A DNA stretch of 64,000 nt, taken from the NCBI RefSeq assembly GCF_037911585.1, contig NZ_JBAJNS010000001.1, forward strand, positions 1,797,001-1,861,000. Direction: 5' to 3'. The stretch comes from Streptomyces sp. GSL17-111. Its GTDB lineage: Bacteria; Actinomycetota; Actinomycetes; Streptomycetales; Streptomycetaceae. Below the pieces are notes generated by a model. The model saw only the letters and a list, made by a program, of their open reading frames with translations. It ran no database searches and was not told the DNA's origin. Shown piece after piece: positions 25,436 through 35,116 of this stretch; the stretch's first letter is position 1; each line of letters starts with the position of its first letter. A program made the position numbers and the translations under genes.

Positions 25436-25513
25436 AACAGGATCTCCCGGTTGGGTGCGCCGCACTCATCGATGGGGATGGTGTTGCGAGTACGGCTCGC
25501 CGGCGGCACTACC

Positions 25514-25897
25514 TTACTGGGGGCGTCCGGCAAGGTCTCCTGGACCGCCGAAACGCAACCCTCCGGGCGGTGCGACGGTGGCGCAGATCACAGCGAGCAC
25601 CATGCCGCCGTAGAGGAAGACGTAGGAGCCGAGCGCCGTCCCGAAGAGGAAGTCCCCTTCGGGCCTGGTCCATACCAACAGCACCAGCACGGTGAGGGAC
25701 CAGGCGACGGCGGGAACGGCCGCGCCCGCACGGGTGCGCGTCAGCAGGGAACCGCCCACGCAGACGGCCGCCGTGCCCGCCAGGGCCAGCAGCAGCCCGC
25801 CGGGGAACCAGGCGGCGTGCACGAGCGTGCCGGTCAGGGCGGTGACGGCGCCGAGCACCCCGAGCCCCGCGTAGGAGATCAGCCGGACGGGGCTCAT
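25514..25897 (-). CDS. DUF6113-like four-helix membrane protein
   Basis: 127 residues with about four membrane helices: [50 protein letters not shown] and [18 protein letters not shown] recognise it as the family (DUF6113) that follows mshB in streptomycetes; function unknown. Its ATG at 25897 overlaps the mshB stop codon (ATGA), so its translation is coupled to mshB. It could be related to mycothiol handling, but only position says so. Confidence 0.78.
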   Translation of the reverse strand: MSPVRLISYAGLGVLGAVTALTGTLVHAAWFPGGLLLALAGTAAVCVGGSLLTRTRAGAAVPAVAWSLTVLVLLVWTRPEGDFLFGTALGSYVFLYGGMVLAVICATVAPPGGLRFGGPGDLAGRPQ

Positions 25898-26775
25898 CCG
25901 AACACCCCCGCGAACAGGTCGTCGTGGGGAGCGCCGGGGACGTGGCCGCCGGGCGGGAGGACGTAGCACTCGACCGTGTGCAGGGGCTGGCCGAGGTGGT
26001 TGGAGAGGGCGAACCAGTCGCCGTCGACGACGATCTGCGTCGCGTGGGCGCGCATCGCGGCCGCCTTCGCCGCCGCGCAGCGGGGCCCGCCGTCGATGCG
26101 GACAGCGACGTCCTCGTCGTCCACGACGCCGGGGACGTCGCCCGGGTCCGCCGCGCGCGGGAAGGGGTTCCCGGCGAAGGCCTCGGGGGCGACGGCGGAG
26201 CGCGGCACGCCGTTCCAGTACACCCGGGCGACGCCGTGGGGTTCGCCGGCGGCGGACCGGAAGGCCGGGTCGGCCGCCAGCTCGACGCCCCGCACGGCCA
26301 CCCGGTGGGCCTGGATGTGGTCGGGGTGCCCGTACCCGCCGTCCGGCCCGTAGGTGACGAGCACCTGGGGCCGCGTCTCCCGGATGATCGCGGCCAGCAT
26401 TCCCGCCGCCTCCTCCAGGTCGGCCTGCCAGAAGCACGCGGGGCGGTCGTTCTGCGGCGCGCCCATCATGCCGGAGTCCCGGTAGCGTCCGGGGCCGCCG
26501 AGGAACCGGTGGTCGGTGACGCCGAGTTCGCGCAGGGCCGCCCGCAGCTCCCCGACGCGGTGCGGGCCGAGGGCGTCCTCCCGGTCGGGAGCCAGGTGCG
26601 CGAGGGCCGGCGGGATCACCTCGCCCTCCTCGCCGAGGGTGCACGTCACCAGGGTGACGTGCGCACCCTCGGCCGCGTACTTGGCCATCGTGGCGCCGTT
26701 GTTGATGGACTCGTCGTCCGGGTGCGCGTGCACCAGCAGCAGCCGGCGGTCGGAGGAGGGAGCGGACTCGGTCAT
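25894..26775 (-). CDS. mshB: GlcNAc-inositol deacetylase of mycothiol biosynthesis
   Basis: 293 residues. MshB removes the acetyl group from 1-D-myo-inosityl-2-acetamido-2-deoxy-alpha-D-glucopyranoside in the mycothiol pathway. The zinc site of the LmbE-like family is plain: AHPDDE with His18 and Asp21, and the third ligand His153 in GHPDH; Asp20 is the likely general base. The [16 protein letters not shown] stretch is conserved among MshB proteins. Mycothiol identifies the host as an actinobacterium. Start ATG 26775. The next gene downstream overlaps it. Confidence 0.95.
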   Translation of the reverse strand: MTESAPSSDRRLLLVHAHPDDESINNGATMAKYAAEGAHVTLVTCTLGEEGEVIPPALAHLAPDREDALGPHRVGELRAALRELGVTDHRFLGGPGRYRDSGMMGAPQNDRPACFWQADLEEAAGMLAAIIRETRPQVLVTYGPDGGYGHPDHIQAHRVAVRGVELAADPAFRSAAGEPHGVARVYWNGVPRSAVAPEAFAGNPFPRAADPGDVPGVVDDEDVAVRIDGGPRCAAAKAAAMRAHATQIVVDGDWFALSNHLGQPLHTVECYVLPPGGHVPGAPHDDLFAGVFG

Positions 26776-26798
26776 GCGCCGAGCCTACGCGCCACCGG

Positions 26799-26993
26799 TC
26801 AGAAGCTGACGCTGCCCAGCATGTCCGCGACGCTCGTCGTGAAGTCACTGATGGTGGGCGCGATGGACGAGCTGGCGAGGTAGAACCCCAGCAACATGCA
26901 GACCACGGCGTGCCCCGCCTTCAGTCCCGACTTCTTGATCAACAAGAAGACGATGATCGCCAGCAGCACCACCGCCGAAATCGAGAGTGCCAC
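26799..26993 (-). CDS. Small membrane protein
   Basis: 64 residues from GTG 26993 with GGAGGTGA six bases upstream, a strong site. Two hydrophobic helices, about 1-19 (ALSISAVVLLAIIVFLLI) and 28-45 (AVVCMLLGFYLASSSIAP), are joined by a short basic loop (KKSGLKAGH). The C-terminus is short and polar. Homologues next to mshB occur in streptomycetes; no function is known to me. Good start signals and hydrophobic pattern argue that it is real. Confidence 0.7.
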   Translation of the reverse strand: MALSISAVVLLAIIVFLLIKKSGLKAGHAVVCMLLGFYLASSSIAPTISDFTTSVADMLGSVSF

Positions 26994-27059
26994 GGCGGTT
27001 CACCTCCAAGACTGCGTCGTTGTACGGGTCAGAAGATCGGACGGTCATACGATCGAACA

Positions 27060-27079
27060 TGTCATAGCGGTTTATGACA
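27060..27079. promoter_or_regulatory. Operator-like palindrome TGTCATA-N6-TATGACA
   Basis: Perfect seven-base arms at 27060-27066 and 27073-27079 in an AT-richer patch, 67 bases upstream of the small membrane protein gene. Looks like a repressor site; the regulator is unknown. Confidence 0.45.
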
Positions 27080-27370
27080 CGGGGATAGCACGACATGCAT
27101 ACCCACGCATCCACGCCGCGCAACTGATCATAACGACCGGTGAGCCCGCACGAGTCGGTGCACGGGAGCAGACGGGGGCGCACGCCTCCGTCCGGCGATT
27201 TGATCAACGCGCTTGACGGCAGCGGCTGTTGGGTGCGCGCGGGCTCGCAAGGACGCGGCGCGGCGCGAGCCGCGCGGCGGGCGGCCGGTGGTGGGGGGAC
27301 GCCCCGGCGACGCCACGTCCGCGGTGGTCGGAGACCGACCACCGGGCGCGGTGCACCAGGTGCCAGGGGG

Positions 27371-27532
27371 TGTTTCGAAAGTAGCGTCGTCCGCCCGGAG
27401 GGCGGGGCTGGGGGCGTCCGGTGCGTGCGATCGCCAGGCGGAGGGAGGAAAGCGCAGCGGGCTGCGCTGACGACCGACAACGCCGCGAGCGTGCGTGCCG
27501 GGCGCCCCCAGCCAGACGAGACTTTCGAAACA
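27371..27532. mobile_element. MITE-like element with 12-base terminal inverted repeats
   Basis: 162 bases bounded by TGTTTCGAAAGT (27371-27382) and its exact reverse complement (27521-27532). A second, imperfect pair of arms follows inside, GGCTGGGGGCG on the left against CGCCCCCAGCC on the right, and a perfect eight-base stem AGCGCAGC/GCTGCGCT sits near the centre (27451-27468). It has no reading frame. The form is that of a miniature inverted-repeat element or another dispersed intergenic repeat of streptomycetes. No clear target duplication is visible. Confidence 0.55.
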
Positions 27533-27674
27533 CACCCTAAACAGCCCTGCACTCGCCGGCCCCCGTTCTGCCCTGACGGGCGTCGCTCGTCGTCACCGGC
27601 GCATTACCCCTCCGGTGCGGGCCCGCAAACGCCGACCCCCGCACAGCGGTGTAGGTCACACGTACGCTCGGCCC

Positions 27675-29837
27675 ATGCCACCCAACACCCATACCTCGGA
27701 AAGCTTCCCGCGTCAGCACGCCCGGACCCAGCGCTTCACCCTCGGCGCGCCCCGGTCCTTCTCCGTCGCCCCGGACGGCTCACGCGTCACCTTCCTCCGC
27801 TCCCCCGGCGGCGACGCCCGCGCCCAGGCCCTGTGGGTGCACGAGGTGAACGGGGACGACGCGCCGCGCGCGTACCCGGCCGCCGACCCGCAGGCGCTCC
27901 TCGGCGGCGCCGCCGAGGAGCTCTCGCCCGAGGAACGCGCCCGGCGTGAACGGAGCCGAGAGGGCTCGGCGGGCATCGTCGGATACGCGACGGACGCCGC
28001 CGTGGAGCTGGCCGCCTTCGCCCTCTCCGGCCGCCTCTTCGTGGCGGAGCTGCGGGCGGGCACCGCGCGCGAACTCCCCTCCGCGACGCCCGTGGTGGAC
28101 CCCCGCCCCTCCCCCGACGGACGGCGCGTCGCGTACGTGGCCCGGGGTGCCCTGCGGGTCGTGCACGCCGACGGCAGCGGCGACCGGCCGCTCGCGGAAC
28201 CGGAGTCGGCCACCGTCACCTACGGCCTGGCCGAGTTCGTCGCGGCCGAGGAGATGAAGCGCAGCCGGGGCTTCTGGTGGTCCCCGGACAGCCGTCGGCT
28301 GCTGGTCGCCCGGGTCGACGACGCCCCGGTGCGACGGTGGTGGATCGCGGACCCGGCGAACCCGCAGAGCCGTCCCGCCGAGGTGGCCTACCCGGCCGCC
28401 GGCACCCCGAACGCCGACGTGACGCTCCGGCTGCTGGACGCCGACGGAACGGACGCGGACGACGGGAAGGGCCTCTACGTCGGCTGGGACCGGGAGGCCT
28501 ACCCCTACCTCGTCGCGGTCCACTGGTCGGGCGGCGGCCCTCCGCTCCTGCTCGTGCAGGCCAGGAACCAGCGCACCCAGCAGTACCTGACCGTGGACGT
28601 GGACAGCGGGCGGACGGCGCCGCTGCACACCGAGACGGACCCGGACTGGCTGGAGATCATCCCCGGCACGCCCGCCTGGGCCCCGGGCGAGCGGCTGGTG
28701 CGCGTCAGCGACGAGACGGGGGCGCGCGCCCTGCACGTCGGGGACGCCGTCCTCAGCGACCCGGCCCTGCACGTCCGGGCCGTCCTGGACATCGGCGAGC
28801 ACGACGTCCTCTTCAGCGCCTCCTCCGACACGACGGGCGAGGTCGCCGTCCACCGCGCCGCGCTCGACGGCAGCGGATGCACCCGGATCTCCGGCGACGG
28901 GAGCGGCGCGCCCCACCACGCCTCGGCCGTGCGCGGCGGCGACACCCTTGTGCTCGTCACCGCGCACCTGGGCGAGCCCGGCGCCCGCGCCGAGGTGAAC
29001 GGCCACCTCGTCCCGTCGTTCGCCGAGACGCCCGTGCTCCGGCCCGCGCCGACCCTCCTGCGCGCGGGCGCGCGCCGCATCCCGGCCGCCGTGCTGCTGC
29101 CCACCGGTCACCGGGCGCAGGACGGGCCGCTGCCCGTCCTCCTCGACCCCTACGGCGGCCCGCACGGACAGCGCGTGGTCGCCGCCCACAACGCCTACCT
29201 GACCTCGCAGTGGTTCGCGGACCAGGGGTTCGCCGTCGTCGTCGCGGACGGCCGGGGCACCCCCGGCCACTCCCCCGCCTGGGAGAAGGCCATCGCGGGG
29301 AACATCGCGGACGTCGTCCTGGAGGACCAGGTCGACGCCCTCCACGCGCTCGCCGCCGACCACCCGTTGGACCTCACCCGCGTGGCGATCCGCGGCTGGT
29401 CCTTCGGCGGCTACCTCGCCGCGCTCGCGGCGCTGCGCCGGCCGGACGTCTTCCACGCCGCCGTCGTCGGCGCGCCGGTGACCGACGTGCGGCTGTACGA
29501 CACGCACTACCAGGAGCGCTACCTCGGGACGCCGCAGGAGCGGCCCGAGGTCTACCGGGCCAACTCCGTCGTGGACGACGCCGGGCTGGTCGGGGCGCGC
29601 GCCCCGCAGCGGCCGATGATGCTCGTCCACGGGCTCGCGGACGACAACGTCGTCGTGGCGCACACCCTGCGGCTCTCCTCCGCCCTGCTGGCCGCCGGAC
29701 ACCCGCACGAGGTGCTGCCGCTGTCCGGCGTCACCCACATGACGCCGCAGGAGGAGGTGGCCGAGAACCTGCTGCTGCTCCAGGTCGCCTTCCTCCGCCG
29801 CGCCCTCGGCCTCACCCCGGACGCGGCCGGGACCTGA
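27675..29837 (+). CDS. S9 family prolyl oligopeptidase/dipeptidyl peptidase IV-like enzyme
   Basis: 720 residues, cytoplasmic (no signal peptide). The N-terminal 450 residues form the beta-propeller seen in dipeptidyl peptidase IV (repeats such as RPSPDGRRVAYVARG and WWSPDSRRLLVARVD). The C-terminal hydrolase has Ser576 in GWSFGGY, Asp656 in HGLADDNV and His688 in VTHMT. The YGGPHGQRV stretch gives the oxyanion site and AEEMKRSRG carries the Glu pair that binds the peptide N-terminus in DPP IV. It probably cuts dipeptides from small peptides. It lies directly beside two peptide importers, which suits processing of imported peptides. ATG 27675. Confidence 0.9.
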   Translation: MPPNTHTSESFPRQHARTQRFTLGAPRSFSVAPDGSRVTFLRSPGGDARAQALWVHEVNGDDAPRAYPAADPQALLGGAAEELSPEERARRERSREGSAGIVGYATDAAVELAAFALSGRLFVAELRAGTARELPSATPVVDPRPSPDGRRVAYVARGALRVVHADGSGDRPLAEPESATVTYGLAEFVAAEEMKRSRGFWWSPDSRRLLVARVDDAPVRRWWIADPANPQSRPAEVAYPAAGTPNADVTLRLLDADGTDADDGKGLYVGWDREAYPYLVAVHWSGGGPPLLLVQARNQRTQQYLTVDVDSGRTAPLHTETDPDWLEIIPGTPAWAPGERLVRVSDETGARALHVGDAVLSDPALHVRAVLDIGEHDVLFSASSDTTGEVAVHRAALDGSGCTRISGDGSGAPHHASAVRGGDTLVLVTAHLGEPGARAEVNGHLVPSFAETPVLRPAPTLLRAGARRIPAAVLLPTGHRAQDGPLPVLLDPYGGPHGQRVVAAHNAYLTSQWFADQGFAVVVADGRGTPGHSPAWEKAIAGNIADVVLEDQVDALHALAADHPLDLTRVAIRGWSFGGYLAALAALRRPDVFHAAVVGAPVTDVRLYDTHYQERYLGTPQERPEVYRANSVVDDAGLVGARAPQRPMMLVHGLADDNVVVAHTLRLSSALLAAGHPHEVLPLSGVTHMTPQEEVAENLLLLQVAFLRRALGLTPDAAGT

Positions 29838-29842
29838 CACCG

Positions 29843-29897
29843 GAGACGACGGTGCCGCCCGGCCCCTTCGCAAGGAGCCGGGCGGCACCGTCGTCTC
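29843..29897. terminator. Bidirectional terminator, S9 peptidase / importer operon 1
   Basis: Twenty-six-base arms (29843-29868 with 29872-29897) with one mismatch and a three-base loop, between convergent transcription units. Confidence 0.85.
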
Positions 29898-29921
29898 AGG
29901 GCCGGTGTGCGGCCCGCCGGG

Positions 29922-31028
29922 TCACTTCTCCAGGCGCGTCAGGGCCTCGTCCATGACGACGGCCCTGCCGCTGGAGAGCGCGTCGCCGTCCTCCGGGAAG
30001 TGGCAGGCGGTCAGGTGACCGTCCCGGTTGCCGGAGAGCTGCACGAGCGGCGGCTCCTCCGTCGCGCAGACGTCCTGGGCCTTCCAGCACCGGGTGCGGA
30101 AGCGGCAGCCGGAGGGCGGGTTGATCGGCGAGGGCACGTCACCGGCGAGGCGGATGCGCTCACGCTGGGGCGCGTCGTCGTCGTGCAGCGAGGCCTCGGG
30201 CACCGCCGAGAGCAGGGCGTGGGTGTAGGGGTGGCGCGGCGCGTTGTACAGCGAGTCGCGGTCACCGACCTCCACGATCTTGCCGAGGTACATGACGGCG
30301 AGGCGCTGCGAGAAGTGCCGGACGATCGCCAGGTCGTGCGCGATGAAGACGAAGGCGATGCCCAGTTCCTTCTGCACGTCCTGGAGCAGGTTCACGACCT
30401 GCGCCTGGATGGAGACGTCCAGCGCGGAGACGGGCTCGTCGGCGACGATGAGCTTCGGCTCCAGCGCCAGGGCGCGGGCCACCCCGATGCGCTGCCGCTG
30501 ACCGCCGGAGAACTCGTGCGGGAAGCGGTTGAAGTGCTCGGGGTTGAGGCCGACGATCTCCAGCAGCTCGCGCACCCGGGCCTCGCGGCCGCCGGAGGGC
30601 TCGATGCCGTTGATCTCCATCGGCGCGCTGATGATCTTGCCGACCGTCTGCCGGGGGTTCAGCGACGAGTACGGGTCCTGGAAGATCATCTGGATCTCGG
30701 ACCGGATCGGGGCGAGCTGCTTGCGCCCCGCGCGGGTGATGTCCTGGCCCTGGTAGGTGATGCGGCCGCCGGTCGGCTCCAGCAGCCGCGTCAGCATCCG
30801 CCCGGTCGTGGACTTGCCACAGCCGGACTCGCCGACCAGGCCGAAGCTCTCGCCCGGGAACACCTGGAGGTCGACACCGTCCACCGCCTTGACCGCACCC
30901 ACCTTCCGCTTGAACGGAAAGCCCCCGTAGACGGGGAAGTGCATGGTCAGGTTCTCGGCGGTCAGCAGCGGCTCTCCCGGGGCCGGGAGCGTGTCCTTCG
31001 GCTCGGTCAGGGTGAGTTCGTCACTCAT
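29922..31028 (-). CDS. Oligopeptide ABC importer ATPase (OppF/DppF type), operon 1
   Basis: 368 residues. Walker [10 protein letters not shown], the signature FSGGQRQR and Walker [13 protein letters not shown] are in the normal order, followed by [11 protein letters not shown]. The C-terminal oligopeptide-transporter extension ([13 protein letters not shown] and [21 protein letters not shown] with its cysteine cluster) marks it as an Opp/Dpp ATPase. It is the last gene of the five-gene unit 36157-29922, 13 bases after the OppD-type gene. It couples ATP hydrolysis to peptide import at the inner face of the membrane. In order it corresponds to bldKE. Confidence 0.92.
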   Translation of the reverse strand: MSDELTLTEPKDTLPAPGEPLLTAENLTMHFPVYGGFPFKRKVGAVKAVDGVDLQVFPGESFGLVGESGCGKSTTGRMLTRLLEPTGGRITYQGQDITRAGRKQLAPIRSEIQMIFQDPYSSLNPRQTVGKIISAPMEINGIEPSGGREARVRELLEIVGLNPEHFNRFPHEFSGGQRQRIGVARALALEPKLIVADEPVSALDVSIQAQVVNLLQDVQKELGIAFVFIAHDLAIVRHFSQRLAVMYLGKIVEVGDRDSLYNAPRHPYTHALLSAVPEASLHDDDAPQRERIRLAGDVPSPINPPSGCRFRTRCWKAQDVCATEEPPLVQLSGNRDGHLTACHFPEDGDALSSGRAVVMDEALTRLEK

Positions 31029-31040
31029 GGTTCGGTCTCC

Positions 31041-32102
31041 CTAGCCCAGCCGGGGCTTGATCTGCTCGACGAAGAGGGTCTGCTTCTGCTCGGCCGTGAG
31101 GTGGCAGGCGGAAGCGCGGCCCGCGCCGAGCTCGGGGCGGTCGGTGGTGCACAGGTTCCCGCCCACCTCGCCCCGGAACGTGCAGCGCGGGTGGAAGGCG
31201 CAGCCGGAGGGCGGGTTGAGCAGCGAGGGCGGGTTGCCGGGGATCGGCATCAGCTTCTCGTGGACGTTGCCGCTCAGGCTGGGCATGGACGACAGCAGGC
31301 CCCAGGTGTAGGGGTGCCGGGGCGCCCGCAGCACCTCGGCCGCCGATCCGCGCTCCACCGCCCGGCCGCCGTACATCACCATGATGTCGTCGGCCATCTC
31401 GGCGATGACGCCGAGGTCGTGGGTGATGAAGACGATCGAGGAGCCGAACTCCTGCTGGAGGTCCTTGAGCAGGTCGAGGATCTGCGCCTGCACGGTGACG
31501 TCCAGGGCGGTCGTCGGCTCGTCCGCGATGACCAGGTCCGGGTCGCAGACCAGGGCCATGGCGATCATCGCGCGCTGGCGCATACCCCCGGAGAACTGGT
31601 GGGGGTAGTCGTCCACGCGGGTCTTCGGGTGCGGGATGCCGACCTTGGTCAGCATCTCGATGGCCCGCTCCCGGGCCTCCTTCTTGCTGGCCCCGGTGTG
31701 CTTGCGGAACGGCTCCATGATCTGCCGGCCGATCGTGTAGAACGGCGACAGCGCGGTCAGCGGGTCCTGGAAGATCATGGCCATCTTGTTGCCGCGGAGC
31801 TTCTCCAGGGTCTTCTCCCTGGCGCCGGTCAGCTCCTGGCCGTCCAGCACGATCTCCCCGGTGACCGTGGTCGTCTTCGGGTTGTGCAGGCCGAGCACCG
31901 TCAGGTTCGTCACCGACTTGCCGGAGCCCGACTCGCCGACGATGCCGAGGGTCCTACCCCGCTCCAGGTCGAACGAGAGACCGTCGACGGCCTTGACGAT
32001 GCCGTCCTCGGTGGAGAACTGCACCCGCAGGTCGCGGACCGACAGGAAGGCGTCCCGCCCGGTCGGGGCCGGGGCGTCCTCGGTCTTGGTGAGTGTGGTC
32101 AC
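31041..32102 (-). CDS. Oligopeptide ABC importer ATPase (OppD/DppD type), operon 1
   Basis: 353 residues from GTG 32102 (AGGAG eight bases upstream); longer in-frame readings run into the permease gene and are wrong. Walker [10 protein letters not shown], signature FSGGMRQR, Walker [13 protein letters not shown], and the C-terminal peptide-transporter extension with [11 protein letters not shown]. It pairs with the OppF-type ATPase to drive import. In order it corresponds to bldKD. Confidence 0.92.
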   Translation of the reverse strand: MTTLTKTEDAPAPTGRDAFLSVRDLRVQFSTEDGIVKAVDGLSFDLERGRTLGIVGESGSGKSVTNLTVLGLHNPKTTTVTGEIVLDGQELTGAREKTLEKLRGNKMAMIFQDPLTALSPFYTIGRQIMEPFRKHTGASKKEARERAIEMLTKVGIPHPKTRVDDYPHQFSGGMRQRAMIAMALVCDPDLVIADEPTTALDVTVQAQILDLLKDLQQEFGSSIVFITHDLGVIAEMADDIMVMYGGRAVERGSAAEVLRAPRHPYTWGLLSSMPSLSGNVHEKLMPIPGNPPSLLNPPSGCAFHPRCTFRGEVGGNLCTTDRPELGAGRASACHLTAEQKQTLFVEQIKPRLG

Positions 32103-32113
32103 GGGAAGTACTC

Positions 32114-33091
32114 CTAGCCCAGCCGCACGCGGGGGTCGATGTAGGCGTACGCGGCGTCGACGACGACGTTGCACAGCAGGATGAACGTCGCGCCGACCAG
32201 CATCACGCCCATGGTGAGAGGCAGGTCGATGTTCGTCACCGCGTCGACGGCCAGCCGGCCGATGCCGGCCAGGCTGAAGGTCATCTCGGTGACGATCGCG
32301 CCGCCGAGCAGGGCGCCCAGGTCCATGCCCAGGATGGTGACGATGGGGATGAGCGAACCGCGCCAGGCGTAGCGGAAGAAGACGTAGGGGCGCGACATGC
32401 CCTTGGCGCGGGCCGTCCGGACGTGCTCCTCCTGCAGCTGCTCGATCATGCTGGAGCGCGACATACGCGTGTACTGCGCGGTGAAGATGAGCGCCATGAC
32501 GAACCAGGGGATGAGCAGGCCGGTGAACCAGCCGAGCGGATCCTCGGTGAGGGGCACGTAGCGAGGCGATTCCATGATGCCGGTGCTGAAGACCAGCGCG
32601 CCCAGGACGATCGGCCCGAGGAAGTAGATCTGCATCGAGCTGAAGACCAGGGACATGGAGCTCAACGTCTTGTCGGTGACGGTGCCCTTCTTGGCGGCCG
32701 CGATGAGGCCGGCGCCCAGGCCCAGGGTGAGGAAGATGACCAGCCCGCCGAGCGACAGGGACAGCGTCAGGGGCAGCCGGTCGACGATCGTGTCCCAGAC
32801 CATCAGGTCGGTGTTGAAGGAGACACCGAGGCAGGGCGCGTCGCAGTGGCCGACGGAGAAGTCCCGGCCCATGACGATGCCGCGCATGAACTCCCAGTAC
32901 TGCTGGGCGATCGGGTCGTTGAGGCCGAGGTTGTCTCTGATGATGTCCTTGGCGGCCTCGGTGCAGTTCTTTCCGCACGCCAGCACTGCGGGGTCACGCG
33001 GGGCGGCGAAGAAGATGAGGAAGGTGAACGCGCTGATCAGGATCAGGATCACGAACGCGCTGCTCAGCCGTCGGATGAGAAATCGAAGCAT
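32114..33091 (-). CDS. Oligopeptide ABC importer permease (OppB/DppB type), operon 1
   Basis: 325 residues, about six membrane helices. It begins with MLRFLIRRLSSAFVILILIS, the usual OppB start, and has the coupling EAA loop EEHVRTARAKGMSRPYVFFR before the last helices (GALLGGAIVTEMTFSLAGIG). A Cys-containing periplasmic loop after helix 1 (ACGKNCTEAAKDI and HCDAPCLG) holds four Cys that could make disulfides outside. It forms the channel with the OppC-type permease. A hairpin separates it from the binding-protein gene. Confidence 0.9.
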   Translation of the reverse strand: MLRFLIRRLSSAFVILILISAFTFLIFFAAPRDPAVLACGKNCTEAAKDIIRDNLGLNDPIAQQYWEFMRGIVMGRDFSVGHCDAPCLGVSFNTDLMVWDTIVDRLPLTLSLSLGGLVIFLTLGLGAGLIAAAKKGTVTDKTLSSMSLVFSSMQIYFLGPIVLGALVFSTGIMESPRYVPLTEDPLGWFTGLLIPWFVMALIFTAQYTRMSRSSMIEQLQEEHVRTARAKGMSRPYVFFRYAWRGSLIPIVTILGMDLGALLGGAIVTEMTFSLAGIGRLAVDAVTNIDLPLTMGVMLVGATFILLCNVVVDAAYAYIDPRVRLG

Positions 33092-33158
33092 GGGAGTCCG
33101 CTGCTCTCGGGGTGGCGGCAGGGGGTCTGGGAGAGGAGACGTTGGACCTGCGAACGGC

Positions 33159-33198
33159 CCCCGGGAACGCGCGCTCCGCCGCGCGCGCGTTCCCGGGG
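33159..33198 (-). terminator. Hairpin between binding protein and permease genes, operon 1
   Basis: Perfect 16-base-pair stem (33159-33174 with 33183-33198), eight-base loop, 18 bases past the stop of the binding-protein gene. Likely a partial terminator or mRNA stabiliser giving more binding protein than transporter. Confidence 0.7.
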
Positions 33199-33216
33199 AC
33201 CCGGTTCAACGGGGTG

Positions 33217-35019
33217 TTACGACTTCAGGAACAGCCGGGAGACGTCGATGTAGCTCTTCTCGGAGCTGTACCGGGCGCCGCCCACGTTGGAGCCGTGGAT
33301 CTGCAGCTGCTTGGTGAAGTACAGCGGAGCCGCCGGGTTGATCTCCTCGACGATGTGCCGGTGGAGCTTCTGCCACTCGGTCGTGGCCTCCTCCGGGTCC
33401 GTGATCTCCAGGATCCGGTCGATCTCGGAGTTGACCTTGTCGTCGTTGATGTGCGAGTACACGGCCGAACCGTCGGCGAGCTGGTCACCGTCGTACAGCG
33501 GCGGGATGACGGTGGAGATGGACGGCCAGTCCTGGCCCCAGCCGGTCATGTAGATGTCGAGACCGTTGTCGACCTTGCCGACCCGCTCGTAGTAGGTGGC
33601 CTGGTCGATCTCCTTCTTCTCGACCTCGAAGCCGGCCTTCTCCAGCGCCTCCTCGATGATGATGGCCTGCTCCTGGCGGTGCGGCACGTTGGCGTAGCCG
33701 TAGACCAGGCTCTGGCCCTCGGCGCCGGCCTCCTTCAGGAGCTCCTTGGCCTTCTCGATGTCACCCTGCGGGTTCTCGATCTTGCCGTAGGGGTCGTAGC
33801 CCTTCTCGTAGCCCGGGACGGTCGGGGCGAGCAGACCGCCGGCGACCTCACCGCCGTAGGAGCCACCGTCGGGACGGAGGATGTTGCCGTTCGGCAGGGC
33901 GTAGGTGATCGCGTCGCGGATCTTCTTGTCCTTGATGCGGTCCATGTTCATGTTGAGCTGCCAGACGTAGGGCGCGTAGCCCTTGATCGTCCGGGCGTTC
34001 GTCTCCTCGTCGGAGACGATGCTCTTGATCTGCGAGGTGTCCACGGCGCCGCTGAACTGGATGCCGTTCTTGGCGTCACCACGGTCGGCGGCCAGACGCT
34101 TGGACTGGTCCACGCGGTCGTGGTTGAAGGTGATGTCCCAGCCGTCCACGAAGGCGTGACGCTTCGGGTCGGTCTCGGCGCTCCACTCCTCGTTGCGGAC
34201 GAGCTTCATGTTCTTGCCCGCGTTGATCTCTTCGATCTTGTACGGACCCAGGGCGGTCGGCTTCTGGTCGTACTTCTCCTTCGTGTCCTTCTCCTCGGGC
34301 ACGATGGAGTAGCCGGCCATCGCCAGGGCCTGCGGCAGGTCCGGGCGCGGCGTGTCGAACTTGAAGACGACCGTCTTGTCGTCCGGCGTCTCCAGGACGT
34401 CGTCCGGGAGGCTGTCACCGTTGTACGGGCCCTCGGGCAGGGCCTCGCGGTACTTGGTGCCGTCACCCGACAGCCACTGCTGCAGGTAGGTCGGGCCGTC
34501 GGTGATGTGCTTGGAGTACAGGCGCTCGACGGTGTGGCGGACGTCGCCCGAGTCGATCGGGTCGCCGTCCTCGTCCTTGATGCCGTCCTTGAGCGTGAAC
34601 GTCCAGACCTTGCCGCCCTCGGAGGGGGTGCCGGAGTCGGTGGCTATGTCACCGACGACGGTCAGGCCGCCCTCGTCGTCCTCCACGAAGGTGGTGAGAC
34701 CGCGGTGGATGAGCACCGACAGCAGACCGGCGTCGCTGACGTAGATCTGCCCCGGGTCCAGGTGCGAGAAGTCCGTCTGCTGGTAGACGCGGATGGTGCC
34801 GCCCTCGCGGGAGCCCTCGACCGGTGCGGCCGGGCCCTTGGATGCCTCGGCGTCACCGTAGGCGACGGCCTCGGACTGCTCCTTGGCGTCGTCCTGCGTC
34901 TTGGAGTCGTCCTTCGTCTGGGAGTCGCTGTCGCCGCCGCCGCAGGCGGTCAGGGCGAGAGAACCCACCGCGATGGCGACCACCGCGGTGCGCGCTCTGC
35001 GCGTGGAAAGGAGCCTCAT
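33217..35019 (-). CDS. Oligopeptide-binding lipoprotein (family 5), operon 1
   Basis: 600 residues from ATG 35019 (GGTGGAG upstream). Signal peptide with lipobox LTACGG, lipid-anchored Cys near residue 26. The mature protein is a family 5 solute-binding protein: GGTIRVYQQTDFSHLDPGQ, IYVSDAGLLSVLIHRGL, WTFTLKDGIKDEDGDPI, a GPYKIEEI stretch near the middle and MTGWGQDWPSISTVI late. A charged linker rich in Asp, Lys and Gln follows the lipid anchor. It captures peptides outside the cell for the membrane permeases. By gene order it is the BldKB counterpart; sequence identity was not tested. Confidence 0.9.
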   Translation of the reverse strand: MRLLSTRRARTAVVAIAVGSLALTACGGGDSDSQTKDDSKTQDDAKEQSEAVAYGDAEASKGPAAPVEGSREGGTIRVYQQTDFSHLDPGQIYVSDAGLLSVLIHRGLTTFVEDDEGGLTVVGDIATDSGTPSEGGKVWTFTLKDGIKDEDGDPIDSGDVRHTVERLYSKHITDGPTYLQQWLSGDGTKYREALPEGPYNGDSLPDDVLETPDDKTVVFKFDTPRPDLPQALAMAGYSIVPEEKDTKEKYDQKPTALGPYKIEEINAGKNMKLVRNEEWSAETDPKRHAFVDGWDITFNHDRVDQSKRLAADRGDAKNGIQFSGAVDTSQIKSIVSDEETNARTIKGYAPYVWQLNMNMDRIKDKKIRDAITYALPNGNILRPDGGSYGGEVAGGLLAPTVPGYEKGYDPYGKIENPQGDIEKAKELLKEAGAEGQSLVYGYANVPHRQEQAIIIEEALEKAGFEVEKKEIDQATYYERVGKVDNGLDIYMTGWGQDWPSISTVIPPLYDGDQLADGSAVYSHINDDKVNSEIDRILEITDPEEATTEWQKLHRHIVEEINPAAPLYFTKQLQIHGSNVGGARYSSEKSYIDVSRLFLKS

Positions 35020-35116
35020 GGAGTTTCTCCACCTGCCTGTTGTCGTGATCAGTTGTGCTGCCTGACGGGCCCGGTCGCCCGGCGCAGGGGTGGCAGCCCC
35101 CCTGCCAACGGACGGC

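Larger units (their letters stand above)
26994..27674. other. Long structured non-coding region upstream of the S9 peptidase gene
   Basis: About 680 bases without a convincing gene. It holds a palindrome at 27060-27079, several hairpins between 27230 and 27345 (one with a ten-base-pair perfect stem, 27322-27344) and a 162-base inverted-repeat element at 27371-27532. Reading frames here are short or shadow frames. No tRNA fold was found. Confidence 0.6.

Noticed and set aside
27230..27360. tRNA or other known structural RNA in the hairpin-rich stretch
   Set aside because: No cloverleaf with a T-loop GTTC-type sequence and anticodon arm could be formed.
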